A DNA stretch of 64,000 nucleotides from Lachnospiraceae bacterium P6A3. GTDB taxonomy: Bacteria > Bacillota > Clostridia > Lachnospirales > Lachnospiraceae. A program made the position numbers and the translations under genes. The notes beneath the pieces were generated by a model. It saw only the letters and a program-made list of their open reading frames with translations. It searched no databases and was not told where the DNA came from. Each line of letters begins with the position of its first letter. The stretch's first letter is position 1. This document shows, piece by piece, positions 36,977-45,446 of the stretch. The DNA lies in contig KL370861.1 of the NCBI GenBank assembly GCA_000702085.1, positions 312,911 through 376,910 of the forward strand, given 5' to 3'.

Positions 36977-37134
36977 GACAGTTCCTGCATTCCTGGGGTC
37001 CTGCCGCGGTGCATAATTTTCTCGATTTTCGGGATCAGGCGGCCATGGAACGATGTTTGTTCAAACTCATGCCGCAGACCACCGAAGTCTCGAAAATCAT
37101 ACATCCGCGTCACCCGCGGAATGCAGGAACTATC
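36977..37134. repeat. 158-bp nested palindrome (MITE-like repeat or structured RNA)
   Basis: The outer arms are complementary over 17 positions with one mismatch; their core GTTCCTGCATTCC (36981-36993) pairs perfectly with GGAATGCAGGAAC (37118-37130). Moving inward are further pairs in the same order: CCGCGGTG with CACCCGCGG, GATTTTCG with CGAAAATC, GCGG-CATG with CATGCCGC, and GAAC with GTTC. The element lies exactly between two convergent genes, right behind the folA terminator and ending at the stop codon of the minus-strand LRR lipoprotein gene. Whether it is a mobile palindrome or an RNA cannot be told from one copy. Confidence 0.8.
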
Positions 37135-38385
37135 TCAATTATCTTCAGAATCTTCTTCAGGTTCTTCTTCAGGCATCTTAAAGCCGCCGGGGCTTCCTTC
37201 GGTATATCTGAATACTTCACGCATTCTTGCGTAATAGGAGAAGAAGGTATATCCGTAATCGTCATATCTCCATGCGTAGCCGTAAGGATTACCGCTGTAA
37301 ACACACATGCAGTCCGGGTGGGCCTCGGCATATTCATCAAAATCATCTCTGGATAAAGGATTTCCGATACAGCTGAAACGGTCGAGGTTCATATCCATTA
37401 TTCCGCTGATATCGCTTGTGCGTGTATAACTGATATTGAGATATTTGATGGAATCCATGTCTGCGATGACCGGCAGATTCTGTATCTTATAGCAGCTTAC
37501 AAGTTCAAGCCAGGTGAGCTTACTGCAGTTTGTAAGCGGAGTAAGATCGGTAAATTGAGCATCCGATAAAATCAGACATTCAAGATCCGGCATGTTCTCG
37601 ATAAATGAGATGTCGGTGATACCGCTGTCGTGACCCAGATCCATGTAGATGACCTCATTGCAGTACTTCAAAGGTTCCGTCATGGAATCATTTATTCCGT
37701 GGGTCATTCGTATTACCTGGTCGTCGGTAAGAGCAGACTTCCAGCCCACATGGATTCTCCAGACAACCTTGGTATTCGGGAAATCTTCCCTGATCTTGGC
37801 CATTATCTCATCGTCTATCCCGCAATCGTCCAAAAGGAAATACTCGCATTTATCAAGGACCGAAAGAGCCTGACGGACGGTTTCTTCCCCTTCATTTCCG
37901 ATTTCGGTCTTTATGAAGCTTACCTCGGTATCTTCGGTGGTAATGTGCTGCTCGAACATGTCGAATTCATAGATGAAATGGACATCCGGAAAGCTTTCTT
38001 TAAGTACGCATACCGCTTGAAGAGACAAAAGAGGATCACTTCCTTCGGGTATGAGATTAACCTCCGCAAGCTCCGGAAGTTCGGCCATTTTAGCGGATAT
38101 TTCGGCGATATCCTCGGGATGCATATCCGACAGATCCAGGAAGGTTTCATTTTCGTCGTATTCTTTTCCGAGAATCTCCACGGTTACGGGAAGGATCTCC
38201 TCGGGTTTAGGCTCGGGGGATTGAGTTTCTTCAGGTTCGGGAGCTGCATTTTCTGCCGTATTTTCCACGGAAACAACGGGATCCGGAGCAGGTGTGGGAG
38301 AGCCCGAAACCTGCGAACAGGCGCAAAAGCTCATTATATAGACTGCTGTTATCAGCGAAAGGGTTATTTTCTTAAATGCGTTCAT
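37135..38385 (-). CDS. Leucine-rich-repeat lipoprotein, unknown function
   Basis: 416 residues from the ATG at 38385 (MNAFKKITLSLITA), the best signal peptide start. Lipobox-like IMSFCAC places the acylated Cys near residue 22. A Pro/Glu-rich linker (TPAPDPVVS, PEPEETQSPEPKPEE) leads to an LRR domain with internalin-like 22-residue units: VNLIPEGSDPLLSL, MPDLECLILSDAQFTDLTPL, CSKLTWLELVSCYKIQNLP, MDSIKYLNISYTRTSDISGI. It ends in an acidic tail. Surface-exposed; binding partner unknown. The nested palindrome begins immediately after its stop codon. Confidence 0.85.
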   Translation of the reverse strand: MNAFKKITLSLITAVYIMSFCACSQVSGSPTPAPDPVVSVENTAENAAPEPEETQSPEPKPEEILPVTVEILGKEYDENETFLDLSDMHPEDIAEISAKMAELPELAEVNLIPEGSDPLLSLQAVCVLKESFPDVHFIYEFDMFEQHITTEDTEVSFIKTEIGNEGEETVRQALSVLDKCEYFLLDDCGIDDEIMAKIREDFPNTKVVWRIHVGWKSALTDDQVIRMTHGINDSMTEPLKYCNEVIYMDLGHDSGITDISFIENMPDLECLILSDAQFTDLTPLTNCSKLTWLELVSCYKIQNLPVIADMDSIKYLNISYTRTSDISGIMDMNLDRFSCIGNPLSRDDFDEYAEAHPDCMCVYSGNPYGYAWRYDDYGYTFFSYYARMREVFRYTEGSPGGFKMPEEEPEEDSEDN

Positions 38386-38423
38386 TTTCCTGAATTCCTT
38401 ATATGCTGTAAATACATACATTA

Positions 38424-38452
38424 TTGTACCAAAAACCCCGTTGTGCTAAAAT
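38424..38452 (+). promoter_or_regulatory. Promoter of ilvE
   Basis: TTGTAC (38424-38429), 17-base spacer, TAAAAT (38447-38452), 46 bases before the start codon. Confidence 0.7.
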
Positions 38453-38498
38453 GTTTTAAAGTTTTTTTTATTTTAATAAGAAAGAAGGCGGATCTGAA

Positions 38499-39527
38499 AT
38501 GGAAAAGAAAGACATTGATTGGGGCAACTTAGGATTTGGTTATATCAAGACCGATTATCGCTACGTCTCTAACTTCAAAGACGGCAAGTGGGATGACGGT
38601 GAGATTACCACTGACGATAAGGTCGTGCTTAATGAGTGCGCAGGCGTTCTTCAGTATGCACAGACCGTATTTGAGGGACTTAAGGCATATACCACCGAGG
38701 ACGGCCGTATTGTTACATTCCGTCCCGACCTTAACGCAGAGCGTATCAACCAGTCTGCTGCAAGACTTGAGATGCCTACTCTTCCCGACGGAAAGTTCAT
38801 CGATGCCGTTGAGAAGACTATTAAGGCAAACGCAGCATACGTCCCTCCCTTCGGAAGCGGAGCTACTCTCTATGTAAGACCTTATATTTTCGGATCAAAC
38901 CCCGTTATCGGAGTTAAGCCTGCCGATGAATATCAGTTCAGAATCCTTGTAACTCCCGTAGGACCTTATTTCAAGGGAGGCGCTAAGCCCATCGTTATCA
39001 AGGTATCCGATTTCGACCGTGCGGCACCGCACGGAACCGGAGACATCAAGGCAGGACTTAACTATGCAATGAGCCTTCATGCTATAGTTACCGCTCACAA
39101 GGAAGGTTTCGCTGAGAACATGTATCTTGATTCCGCAACCAGAACCAAGGTCGAGGAGACCGGCGGAGCAAACTTCCTGTTCGTAACCAAGGACGGCAAG
39201 GTTGTTACTCCCAAGTCAAACAGCATTCTTCCTTCCATCACCAGAAGAAGCCTTGTATATGTTGCTCAGAAGTATCTCGGACTCGAGGCAGAAGAGAGAG
39301 AGATCACTCTCGAAGAAGTTGCGGATATGGCAGAGTGCGGACTTTGCGGAACCGCAGCGGTTATCTCACCTGTCGGCAAGATCAACGATCACGGCAAGGA
39401 GATCTGCTTCCCCAGCGGAATGGAAGAGATGGGACCTATTACCAAGAAGCTGTATGACACTCTTACCGGAATTCAGATGGGCCGCATAGAAGCACCCGAA
39501 GGATGGGTTCACGAGATAAAGCTTTGA
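38499..39527 (+). CDS. ilvE: Branched-chain amino-acid aminotransferase
   Basis: Fold-type IV PLP transaminase for valine, leucine and isoleucine; 342 residues. QTVFEGLKAYTTEDGRIVTF, RPYIFGSNPVIGV, the PLP lysine in GDIKAGLNYAMSLHA and the cofactor loop EVADMAECGLCGTAAVISPV are visible. AAGGCGG precedes the ATG. The stop codon is overlapped by the start of the following lipoprotein gene. Confidence 0.96.
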   Translation: MEKKDIDWGNLGFGYIKTDYRYVSNFKDGKWDDGEITTDDKVVLNECAGVLQYAQTVFEGLKAYTTEDGRIVTFRPDLNAERINQSAARLEMPTLPDGKFIDAVEKTIKANAAYVPPFGSGATLYVRPYIFGSNPVIGVKPADEYQFRILVTPVGPYFKGGAKPIVIKVSDFDRAAPHGTGDIKAGLNYAMSLHAIVTAHKEGFAENMYLDSATRTKVEETGGANFLFVTKDGKVVTPKSNSILPSITRRSLVYVAQKYLGLEAEEREITLEEVADMAECGLCGTAAVISPVGKINDHGKEICFPSGMEEMGPITKKLYDTLTGIQMGRIEAPEGWVHEIKL

Positions 39528-40585
39528 TTTCCATACGTAAAACAATTAAGACGATACTGTGTGTGTTCCTTGCCGTCAGCCTTTTGACCGGCTGCGGCAG
39601 GGCACAGGTCGTGCTTACCACGGGTTTTAAACAGGACGAAGTATTTATAGTGGGCAGCGAAAGCTGCAGCCTTCAGGAATTGATGATATATATCACCAAT
39701 ATCCAGAAGACATATGAAAATGTCTTCGGCGAAGAGATAAGAAATGTCACTTCGGACGGAGTTACATTTGAAGAGAGTATCAAGAACACGGCACTTGCGC
39801 AGCTCGCACAGATAAAGACCATGTATCTGATGGCACTCGACAGGGGGCTTACTCTTGATCCTGCCGGACAGAATGCGGTAAGACAGGCTGCGATGGAATA
39901 TTATTCTTCGCTTTCCGAGGCGGAGATTGAGGAACTCGGTGTGACCGAGGACCTGATTGAAAACATGTACTATGAGATGGCAATGGCCCAGCTTGCTTAT
40001 GATGAGATCATTAAGGACATATCTCCGGAGATCTCCGATGATGAAGCGAGATTCGTTAAGGTCAGGATCATCTATATGCGCACCGCATATAAAAACGGTG
40101 ACTCGCTGATCCCGTATATGGACAGCGATTATGAAAGAGTATATAAGACTCTCCAGGGAATAAGGGACGGAATCTTAGACGGAAGTCTTGATTTTGAGAC
40201 CGAAGCGATGAGATATAACGAAGCCGGTGAATCGGTGATCTCATTCGGAAAAGGTACCATGGATATTGCGGTAGAGGAAGAAGCTTTTTCCCTTGCCGGA
40301 GGAGAGGTCAGTGATATAGTGGGAACCGCGGACGGCCTGTATCTGATGCAGTGCATCCTGCCGCTCGACAGAACCCAGACGGACGAAAACAAAATACTCA
40401 TCACACGTAAGCTCAGAGATGAAGCCTTCGAATCGGTATATGATGAGTTTTTGGAAAGTCTTATCAGAAATCTTAACAGTGAACTTTGGAAAAACGTAAC
40501 TCTTAACTACGATCCTGAGATTACAACCTGCAGTTTTTTTGAAATCTACGACAAGTATTTGGATGGCGAGGGGCCGGATGATTAA
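39524..40585 (+). CDS. PrsA/SurA-like peptidyl-prolyl isomerase lipoprotein
   Basis: About 353 residues. I place the start at TTG 39524, overlapping the ilvE stop (TTGA); ATG at 39503 would add seven residues but has its site abutting the codon. Signal peptide with lipobox SLLTGC. Then an N-terminal SurA-like helical region and a parvulin-type domain (EARFVKVRIIYMRT, VISFGKGTMDIAVEEEAFSL, GGEVSDIVGTADGLYLMQC). It would assist folding of exported proteins on the outer membrane face. It overlaps the HD-GYP gene by eight bases. Confidence 0.86.
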   Translation: MISIRKTIKTILCVFLAVSLLTGCGRAQVVLTTGFKQDEVFIVGSESCSLQELMIYITNIQKTYENVFGEEIRNVTSDGVTFEESIKNTALAQLAQIKTMYLMALDRGLTLDPAGQNAVRQAAMEYYSSLSEAEIEELGVTEDLIENMYYEMAMAQLAYDEIIKDISPEISDDEARFVKVRIIYMRTAYKNGDSLIPYMDSDYERVYKTLQGIRDGILDGSLDFETEAMRYNEAGESVISFGKGTMDIAVEEEAFSLAGGEVSDIVGTADGLYLMQCILPLDRTQTDENKILITRKLRDEAFESVYDEFLESLIRNLNSELWKNVTLNYDPEITTCSFFEIYDKYLDGEGPDD

Positions 40586-41684
40586 ACGCAAGTTTGTAAG
40601 TACAAGAGTTCTTCAGCCGGGTATGAGGATCGATCAGTCGATCCTTGATAAAACCGGTCGCGAACTTATCGCGAAGGGTGCATATCTGGATGATTTCCAG
40701 ATCGAGTATCTTCAGAAGAAGTCAATAGGCGGTATCTACGTGTCCGAGGGCGAACCGGATCCCGATGAGATCCATTCCCTCGAGGCTCAGCTTCCCGCAT
40801 ATACAAAAGAGCTCATAGAAAAGAGCCGTGTCGAAGATAAAAGCAAGGTTGCACTCAGCAAAGAAGTTATCAAGCGTGTCGGTGAAGGCGTACAGTTCCT
40901 TTACGACAATGTCGAATCCGAGAATTTCCTCGAAGCTACCAACAATGTAACGGGCGAGCTTGTTAAAGCGATTGAAGCAAACAATGCCATTGCAGTCGAT
41001 ATCAACCTGATCAAGGTCAGTGACGAATATACTTTCAAACATTCCGTAGACGTTGCCACCATGGGAATGATCATCGGAAGAAATTACGGACTTTCCCAGG
41101 AAGAGATAAGGAATATCGGTGTATCGGGACTTCTTCACGATCTCGGTAAATCAAACATCCCCCTTGAGATTTTAAATAAACCCGGAAAACTTGATGATGA
41201 TGAATTTGCTCTCATGAAGCAGCATTCGCTTTTCGGTTTTAAGATCCTGAAGGAAAAGAATGCGTTCAACGATGAGATCATGAAGGGCGTTCTCCAGCAT
41301 CATGAGAAGATGAACGGAAGAGGATATCCCTTAGGTGTTACCGGAGAAGCCATCAGCAAATTCGCCAAGATCCTTTCCGTTGCGGATATATACGATGCTC
41401 TCGTAACCGAGCGTCCCTATAAAAAGGGATTCCCCAAAAGAGAAGCTCTCGAGATGATCTTCGGAATGTCCACAGAGCTTGATACCAAAGCAATTTCAAG
41501 CTTCATGGATTCTGTCATTATCTTCCCTGTAGACTCTTACGTACAGCTTTCAAACGGAGAGATGGGCAAGGTAGTGGCCAATAATCCCGGCTATCCCATG
41601 CGCCCCGTAGTCATCGGCTTTAAAACCGGCAAGAAATACAATCTTCTCGAAGACATCAATTGTGCTTCGATGGTCATAGAATAG
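40578..41684 (+). CDS. HD-GYP domain cyclic-di-GMP phosphodiesterase
   Basis: 368 residues from ATG 40578 (MIKRKFVSTRVLQPGM). An N-terminal DUF3391-like beta domain (LIAKGAYLDDFQIEYLQKKS) precedes an HD-GYP domain: HSVDVATMGMIIG, LLHDLGKSNIPLEI, HHEKMNGRGYPLG, ADIYDALVTERPYK. All metal-binding HD and GYP residues appear intact, so it probably hydrolyses cyclic di-GMP. Last gene of the ilvE operon; a terminator follows at once. Confidence 0.93.
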   Translation: MIKRKFVSTRVLQPGMRIDQSILDKTGRELIAKGAYLDDFQIEYLQKKSIGGIYVSEGEPDPDEIHSLEAQLPAYTKELIEKSRVEDKSKVALSKEVIKRVGEGVQFLYDNVESENFLEATNNVTGELVKAIEANNAIAVDINLIKVSDEYTFKHSVDVATMGMIIGRNYGLSQEEIRNIGVSGLLHDLGKSNIPLEILNKPGKLDDDEFALMKQHSLFGFKILKEKNAFNDEIMKGVLQHHEKMNGRGYPLGVTGEAISKFAKILSVADIYDALVTERPYKKGFPKREALEMIFGMSTELDTKAISSFMDSVIIFPVDSYVQLSNGEMGKVVANNPGYPMRPVVIGFKTGKKYNLLEDINCASMVIE

Positions 41685-41685
41685 G

Positions 41686-41715
41686 AACACCCCGTAATGC
41701 CTGCGGGGTGTTTTA
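41686..41715. terminator. Terminator between HD-GYP gene and small minus-strand gene
   Basis: AACACCCCG / CGGGGTGTT with a nine-base loop, then TTATATTA. Placed at convergent gene ends; best oriented for the plus strand. Confidence 0.82.
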
Positions 41716-41988
41716 TATTATCGTATATACCCAGTCAGATCTGCGGCCTTCCTTGCCCTCCACGAACCATCTGTGGTCACGTTCCGAATAAAACACGAAT
41801 GCGCTTTTTCCGCATATCCTGCACGTGTAACGCAGGCCTATGCCGCCTCCGCCTGTCGATACGGCACGGCATACGCTTACAACCTTGTCCACGGTATATC
41901 TGGTTCCGTCCGTCCATGATACCTGCAAGGGTTCTATTTTTCCGTCTTTATCGAATTTTGCGGTGACTTCCACAAATACTTTACTCAT
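41713..41988 (-). CDS. Small conserved protein of unknown function
   Basis: 91 residues, MSKVFVEVTAKFDKDGKIEP at the N terminus, GGAG correctly placed before the ATG on the minus strand. It has a beta-rich pattern with one CxxC pair (YTCRICGKSAF) and a C-terminal RWFVEG segment. It resembles small uncharacterised proteins I recall from Lachnospiraceae. It is alone between an operon end and a divergent promoter. Function not known; the CxxC could bind metal or be incidental. Confidence 0.75.
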   Translation of the reverse strand: MSKVFVEVTAKFDKDGKIEPLQVSWTDGTRYTVDKVVSVCRAVSTGGGGIGLRYTCRICGKSAFVFYSERDHRWFVEGKEGRRSDWVYTII

Positions 41989-42065
41989 AACGCACTCCGA
42001 ACATATGTTTGTATATGGATTTTATAATCCGCGGAAAGTTTTCGCAACCGAACACTTTATTAATT

Positions 42066-42095
42066 TTCACAAATGCCCGTCTCATGCGGTATAAT
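42066..42095 (+). promoter_or_regulatory. Promoter of the second phosphodiester-glycosidase operon
   Basis: TTCACA (42066-42071), 18-base spacer, perfect TATAAT (42090-42095), 34 bases before the ATG. Confidence 0.7.
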
Positions 42096-42128
42096 GGCAT
42101 GGAGAAATATAAGCGGAGACTATATTGA

Positions 42129-43925
42129 ATGCTTTTTAATGTTTTAAAGGAAAGTTATCTGAGAATGTATGATGCGCTGCCTTCACTACCTGCATGGCGC
42201 ATCAATTTTTTGTATATACTGGCAGTTCTTGTTTTCTTTTCGGTCACTATGACGATCGTTCTTGCGGTTAAAAAGAAAACACGCTTCATGACCGGTATCT
42301 TCTGCATTTTGCTGACCGCAGTCATAATGCTTATCTGTATCTTTTATCCTTATGTCGATCTGCTTTATGCCCATCCTAGCGGAAATCCGGCGGATGAAGC
42401 GGGAGCTTTTCTTAATGCGTTGTCGGAGGGAAGGATCTCCGATGCTTATGATGTATTGTACGGACGTGAGCAGGCGGTATCCGGTGATTTGCAGATCCGG
42501 GTATCGGATCTTTTTGACGATCCCACAGCGTCAATGTATCTGGACTATCTTAGGTCAGGTTACGGCTTCGAATATACGGGCGACATGACGGTAAACGATC
42601 TTACCGCTTCTGTTCCCGTAAAAATATATTATGCGGACCTTTCCGCGGCATCCGCACGTGTTGATGAGCTGCTTGATGAGGAGCTGGACAATATCGTGCA
42701 GAGTCACCCGAGAAGGGAAGTATATAAGGATGATGATTCTTATCAGGAATGGGTGGTTGAAGAGGCATATCAGAATGCATCCGGAACCGTTCTTTCGTCC
42801 GATTCTTATAAAGCATCTTCGGATATTCTTATCAATCTCAGATATGAAAACGGAAAATGGAACATAATCCCCACGGAGGAGCTGTTAAATGTTCTCGGCG
42901 GCGGAGTATGTGCAAATCCTCTGTCTGCGGAAATTCTGTCGGATAAGATCGCTCTTTATGCCAATAACACCAAATCGAATATACTGGCGGATCTCGTATA
43001 TATACCCAAACTCTACTCGATACCGGAAGATGCGCTCTGCGGATATATGCCCTGTGATGATAAGTTTCATCAGCTTACTGATCCTTATCTGATAAATGAA
43101 GCAATTGCAGGAAGCGAAAGACTTATAGGTGATGCGGAGCTTGTATTCGATCCGAATGTTACCTTTGCACCGGGTCAGAGCATCTACTATTACGCGGATG
43201 AATCCATGTTTGCGATTGTATGGAAAGAATTCTGCAATGACTGCTACTGCAATTTTGCTGAAGTATTTATCGCGGATCCCAGCCAGCTCAGAAGAAAGAT
43301 TGCCGGAGACACATACGGTTACGGTGTCCAGATGTATGCATCGCAGCTTGCCGCCCAGGCAAATGCGGTGGTTGCCATGAACGGTGATTTTTACAAATTC
43401 AGATCGATAGGTCTTACCGTTTATGACCGTACCGTATGCAGATGTGAAGGAACATATCTGGATACATGCTTTTTTGATACAAACGGAAATATGATATTTT
43501 CTTATGCCGGTGAACTCACCACCAAAGAAGAGGCTCAGCAGTTTGTGGATGATAATGATATTTTGTTTTCCGTATCTTTCGGTCCCGTACTGATCGATAA
43601 CGGCGTGCCCAAAGAAAACCTTAATTACCGGATCGGTGAGACCATGCAGAGATATTCGCGCTCGGCATTCGGTCAGATAGGAGAGGGACACTATCTTATG
43701 ATGACCATAGGACATGTGTATCCTTATAAAGAATGCTGCACGCTTAAGGGTGCTCAGGACATCATGCTCTTAAAGGGATGCGTCAACGCGTACACTTTGG
43801 ACGGAGGACAGACGGCAGAGATCATCTGGAGAGACAGACCTTACAGCTACGTTGACTGGGGAGTTGAAAGAACCGTCAGCGATATTATCTATTTTGCCAC
43901 TGCGGTACCGGAGGACGAACAATGA
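42129..43925 (+). CDS. Membrane-anchored protein with C-terminal phosphodiester glycosidase (NAGPA) domain
   Basis: 598 residues. Two membrane segments at the N terminus (about 26-45 and 55-75) are followed by an extracellular helical/beta region of about 270 residues with no match that I recognise. A NAGPA-type domain then occupies about 390-590: NAVVAMNGDFYKFRSIGLTV, SVSFGPVLIDNGVP, LLKGCVNAYTLDGGQTAEI. It is larger than the member at 31682. The gene overlaps the next by four bases (ATGA), tying it to the Lgt-like membrane protein. No ribosome-binding site is obvious before the ATG. Confidence 0.88.
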   Translation: MLFNVLKESYLRMYDALPSLPAWRINFLYILAVLVFFSVTMTIVLAVKKKTRFMTGIFCILLTAVIMLICIFYPYVDLLYAHPSGNPADEAGAFLNALSEGRISDAYDVLYGREQAVSGDLQIRVSDLFDDPTASMYLDYLRSGYGFEYTGDMTVNDLTASVPVKIYYADLSAASARVDELLDEELDNIVQSHPRREVYKDDDSYQEWVVEEAYQNASGTVLSSDSYKASSDILINLRYENGKWNIIPTEELLNVLGGGVCANPLSAEILSDKIALYANNTKSNILADLVYIPKLYSIPEDALCGYMPCDDKFHQLTDPYLINEAIAGSERLIGDAELVFDPNVTFAPGQSIYYYADESMFAIVWKEFCNDCYCNFAEVFIADPSQLRRKIAGDTYGYGVQMYASQLAAQANAVVAMNGDFYKFRSIGLTVYDRTVCRCEGTYLDTCFFDTNGNMIFSYAGELTTKEEAQQFVDDNDILFSVSFGPVLIDNGVPKENLNYRIGETMQRYSRSAFGQIGEGHYLMMTIGHVYPYKECCTLKGAQDIMLLKGCVNAYTLDGGQTAEIIWRDRPYSYVDWGVERTVSDIIYFATAVPEDEQ

Positions 43926-44911
43926 ATACTCAGACGGTAACCGCGGTATATGCGGGAAACACACAGATAGGATACGGGATCATCATTACCGTCATTGCAT
44001 TCATCGCATCGATGATGCTGACGTTTTCTTTGAATCCCGTAAAAGAAGAAAACGAAGTCGCACGTTTCAGGTATAGATTCTCTTTGTTTATATATCTGAT
44101 CCTTTCTCCGGTCTTTGCGGCATTTTTGGGAAGATTTATTCACTGGTATTCCCATTATGAAAGCTATGAATCATTCTCTGCCGCATTTTCTTCAGCAGAG
44201 GGGAGTTTTCATGAGGCGGGAATTGTTATAGGAGCTTTTACCGCATCGTTTATCTCATCGAAAATAGCAGGAAGCAAATACGGTAAAAGAGTACTTGCCG
44301 CAGCTGCTGCGGGGATCATGCTCTTTATGACGCTGGTGTCACTTACATCCATGTTCAATGAATGCGACAGAGGAAAAGCTGTGATAGAAGATCCCGCATA
44401 CATGCGTCTTCCTTTTGCTTACCCGGCAGTAACATCATCGGGAGAAAGCGAATACAGGACCGCCGTCTTTTTCTGGAAGTTCATGATACTTGCGCTCATA
44501 ACGGTCATTGCCGTTATCATCTCTATCAGAAAACAATCCGCCCTCAGGACTTACATCATGTATTTCTGCGCGATGGCGCTTTTGGACAGTGCCAGATACG
44601 ATGCATCTTTTTTGAGATCCAACGGTTTTGTAAGTCTTATGCAGATCGTATCGGGTGTGTTTTTGCTGATAACGGTAATATTCTGTATCGGAAAGCTTGT
44701 AGGAAACCGCAGGTTCAAAGCGGGACATTTCCTTTATACACTGGCATTTTTGCTCGGACTTTCTCTTACCGGCTTTATGGAATACTATGTCCAGAGGCAC
44801 GGTAATCTCTATATTTCATGCTATGCCGAAATGGCGGCGGCATGTATCGTCATGGCGGTTTCCGTCATTGGATTGCACAAAGCACAGCAGACATCCATAA
44901 AAAGAAAATGA
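43922..44911 (+). CDS. Polytopic membrane protein resembling prolipoprotein diacylglyceryl transferase (Lgt)
   Basis: 329 residues, about seven membrane segments. Several features recall Lgt in the correct order: an ISPVFAAFLGRFIHWYSH-like region, GSFHEAGIVIGAF (Lgt SFHGG loop with its conserved His), SMFNECDRG at the place of the GRxGNFxNxE signature, and ALLDSARYDAS before a Gln-rich FVSLMQIVSG helix (Lgt ...R..D....Q..S). The central signature is degenerate: its Arg, Gly and Asn residues are not kept. It may be a diverged paralog with another lipid substrate, linked to the NAGPA protein upstream. Confidence 0.72.
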   Translation: MNTQTVTAVYAGNTQIGYGIIITVIAFIASMMLTFSLNPVKEENEVARFRYRFSLFIYLILSPVFAAFLGRFIHWYSHYESYESFSAAFSSAEGSFHEAGIVIGAFTASFISSKIAGSKYGKRVLAAAAAGIMLFMTLVSLTSMFNECDRGKAVIEDPAYMRLPFAYPAVTSSGESEYRTAVFFWKFMILALITVIAVIISIRKQSALRTYIMYFCAMALLDSARYDASFLRSNGFVSLMQIVSGVFLLITVIFCIGKLVGNRRFKAGHFLYTLAFLLGLSLTGFMEYYVQRHGNLYISCYAEMAAACIVMAVSVIGLHKAQQTSIKRK

Positions 44912-44927
44912 AAATCGTTCCCAAATC

Positions 44928-44956
44928 TTGACATTACATGATCTAAATGGTAAAAA
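44928..44956 (+). promoter_or_regulatory. Promoter of the zinc-regulator operon
   Basis: Perfect TTGACA (44928-44933), 17-base spacer, TAAAAA (44951-44956). The -10 element is overlapped by an imperfect palindrome that looks like the operator. Confidence 0.75.
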
Positions 44957-44975
44957 TGGTAACGGTTCTCATTTT
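44953..44975. promoter_or_regulatory. Candidate Zur/Fur-type operator
   Basis: AAAATGGTAAC-G-GTTCTCATTTT, a 23-bp palindrome with 9 of 11 arm positions matched, overlapping the -10 and start site of the regulator gene. It lies just before a Fur-family gene and a metal ABC transporter, so autoregulation by zinc is the natural reading. Confidence 0.6.
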
Positions 44976-44993
44976 CGTAACAGGAGGGATATT

Positions 44994-45419
44994 ATGGCTT
45001 CAGGCTCTAATTACAAGACCAAACAGCGCGAGATCATGTTGGCTTATCTTGAATCCAGACCGGGAGTTCATATCACCGCTGCGGATGTATATGACCATTT
45101 CAGAGCGCAGGGTGTAACCATAGGACAGTCCACGGTTTACCGCCAGCTGGAGAAATTCGTAGACGACGGAATACTCAATAAGTATGTCCTGGAAAGCGGA
45201 AGAAGCGCCTGCTTTGAATACGTTGGAATGAGTGTCCACAAAAAGAACGAGACCTGTTTTCACTGCAAATGCGAAAAATGCGGAAAGCTTATTCATTTGA
45301 AGTGCGAAGAACTTGAAGAGATCGGTAAGCATCTGTATTCGGAGCATAAGTTTAAGCTCGATCCATTGAGAACCGTATTTTACGGAATGTGTGACGATTG
45401 CCTTGAAAGCAAGGCGTGA
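44994..45419 (+). CDS. Fur-family metal regulator, probably Zur
   Basis: 141 residues from ATG 44994 with AGGAGG upstream. N-terminal winged helix (MLAYLESRPGVHITAADVYD, IGQSTVYRQLEKFVDDGIL) and a C-terminal dimerisation/metal domain with paired CxxC motifs (KCEKCGKLIHLKCEELEEI and CDDCLESKA) that form the structural zinc site. The first gene of an operon with a Znu-like transporter, which argues for zinc sensing (Zur) rather than iron or peroxide, though specificity is inferred from context. Named only by family here. Confidence 0.88.
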   Translation: MASGSNYKTKQREIMLAYLESRPGVHITAADVYDHFRAQGVTIGQSTVYRQLEKFVDDGILNKYVLESGRSACFEYVGMSVHKKNETCFHCKCEKCGKLIHLKCEELEEIGKHLYSEHKFKLDPLRTVFYGMCDDCLESKA

Positions 45420-45446
45420 TCATATTACTTATTCGGAGGAAAGGAC

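Noticed and set aside
36865-37113. Small protein-coding frames on both strands within the 36977-37134 palindrome
   Set aside because: The frames mirror each other because of the palindrome and have no ribosome-binding site; a DNA or RNA element explains them better.
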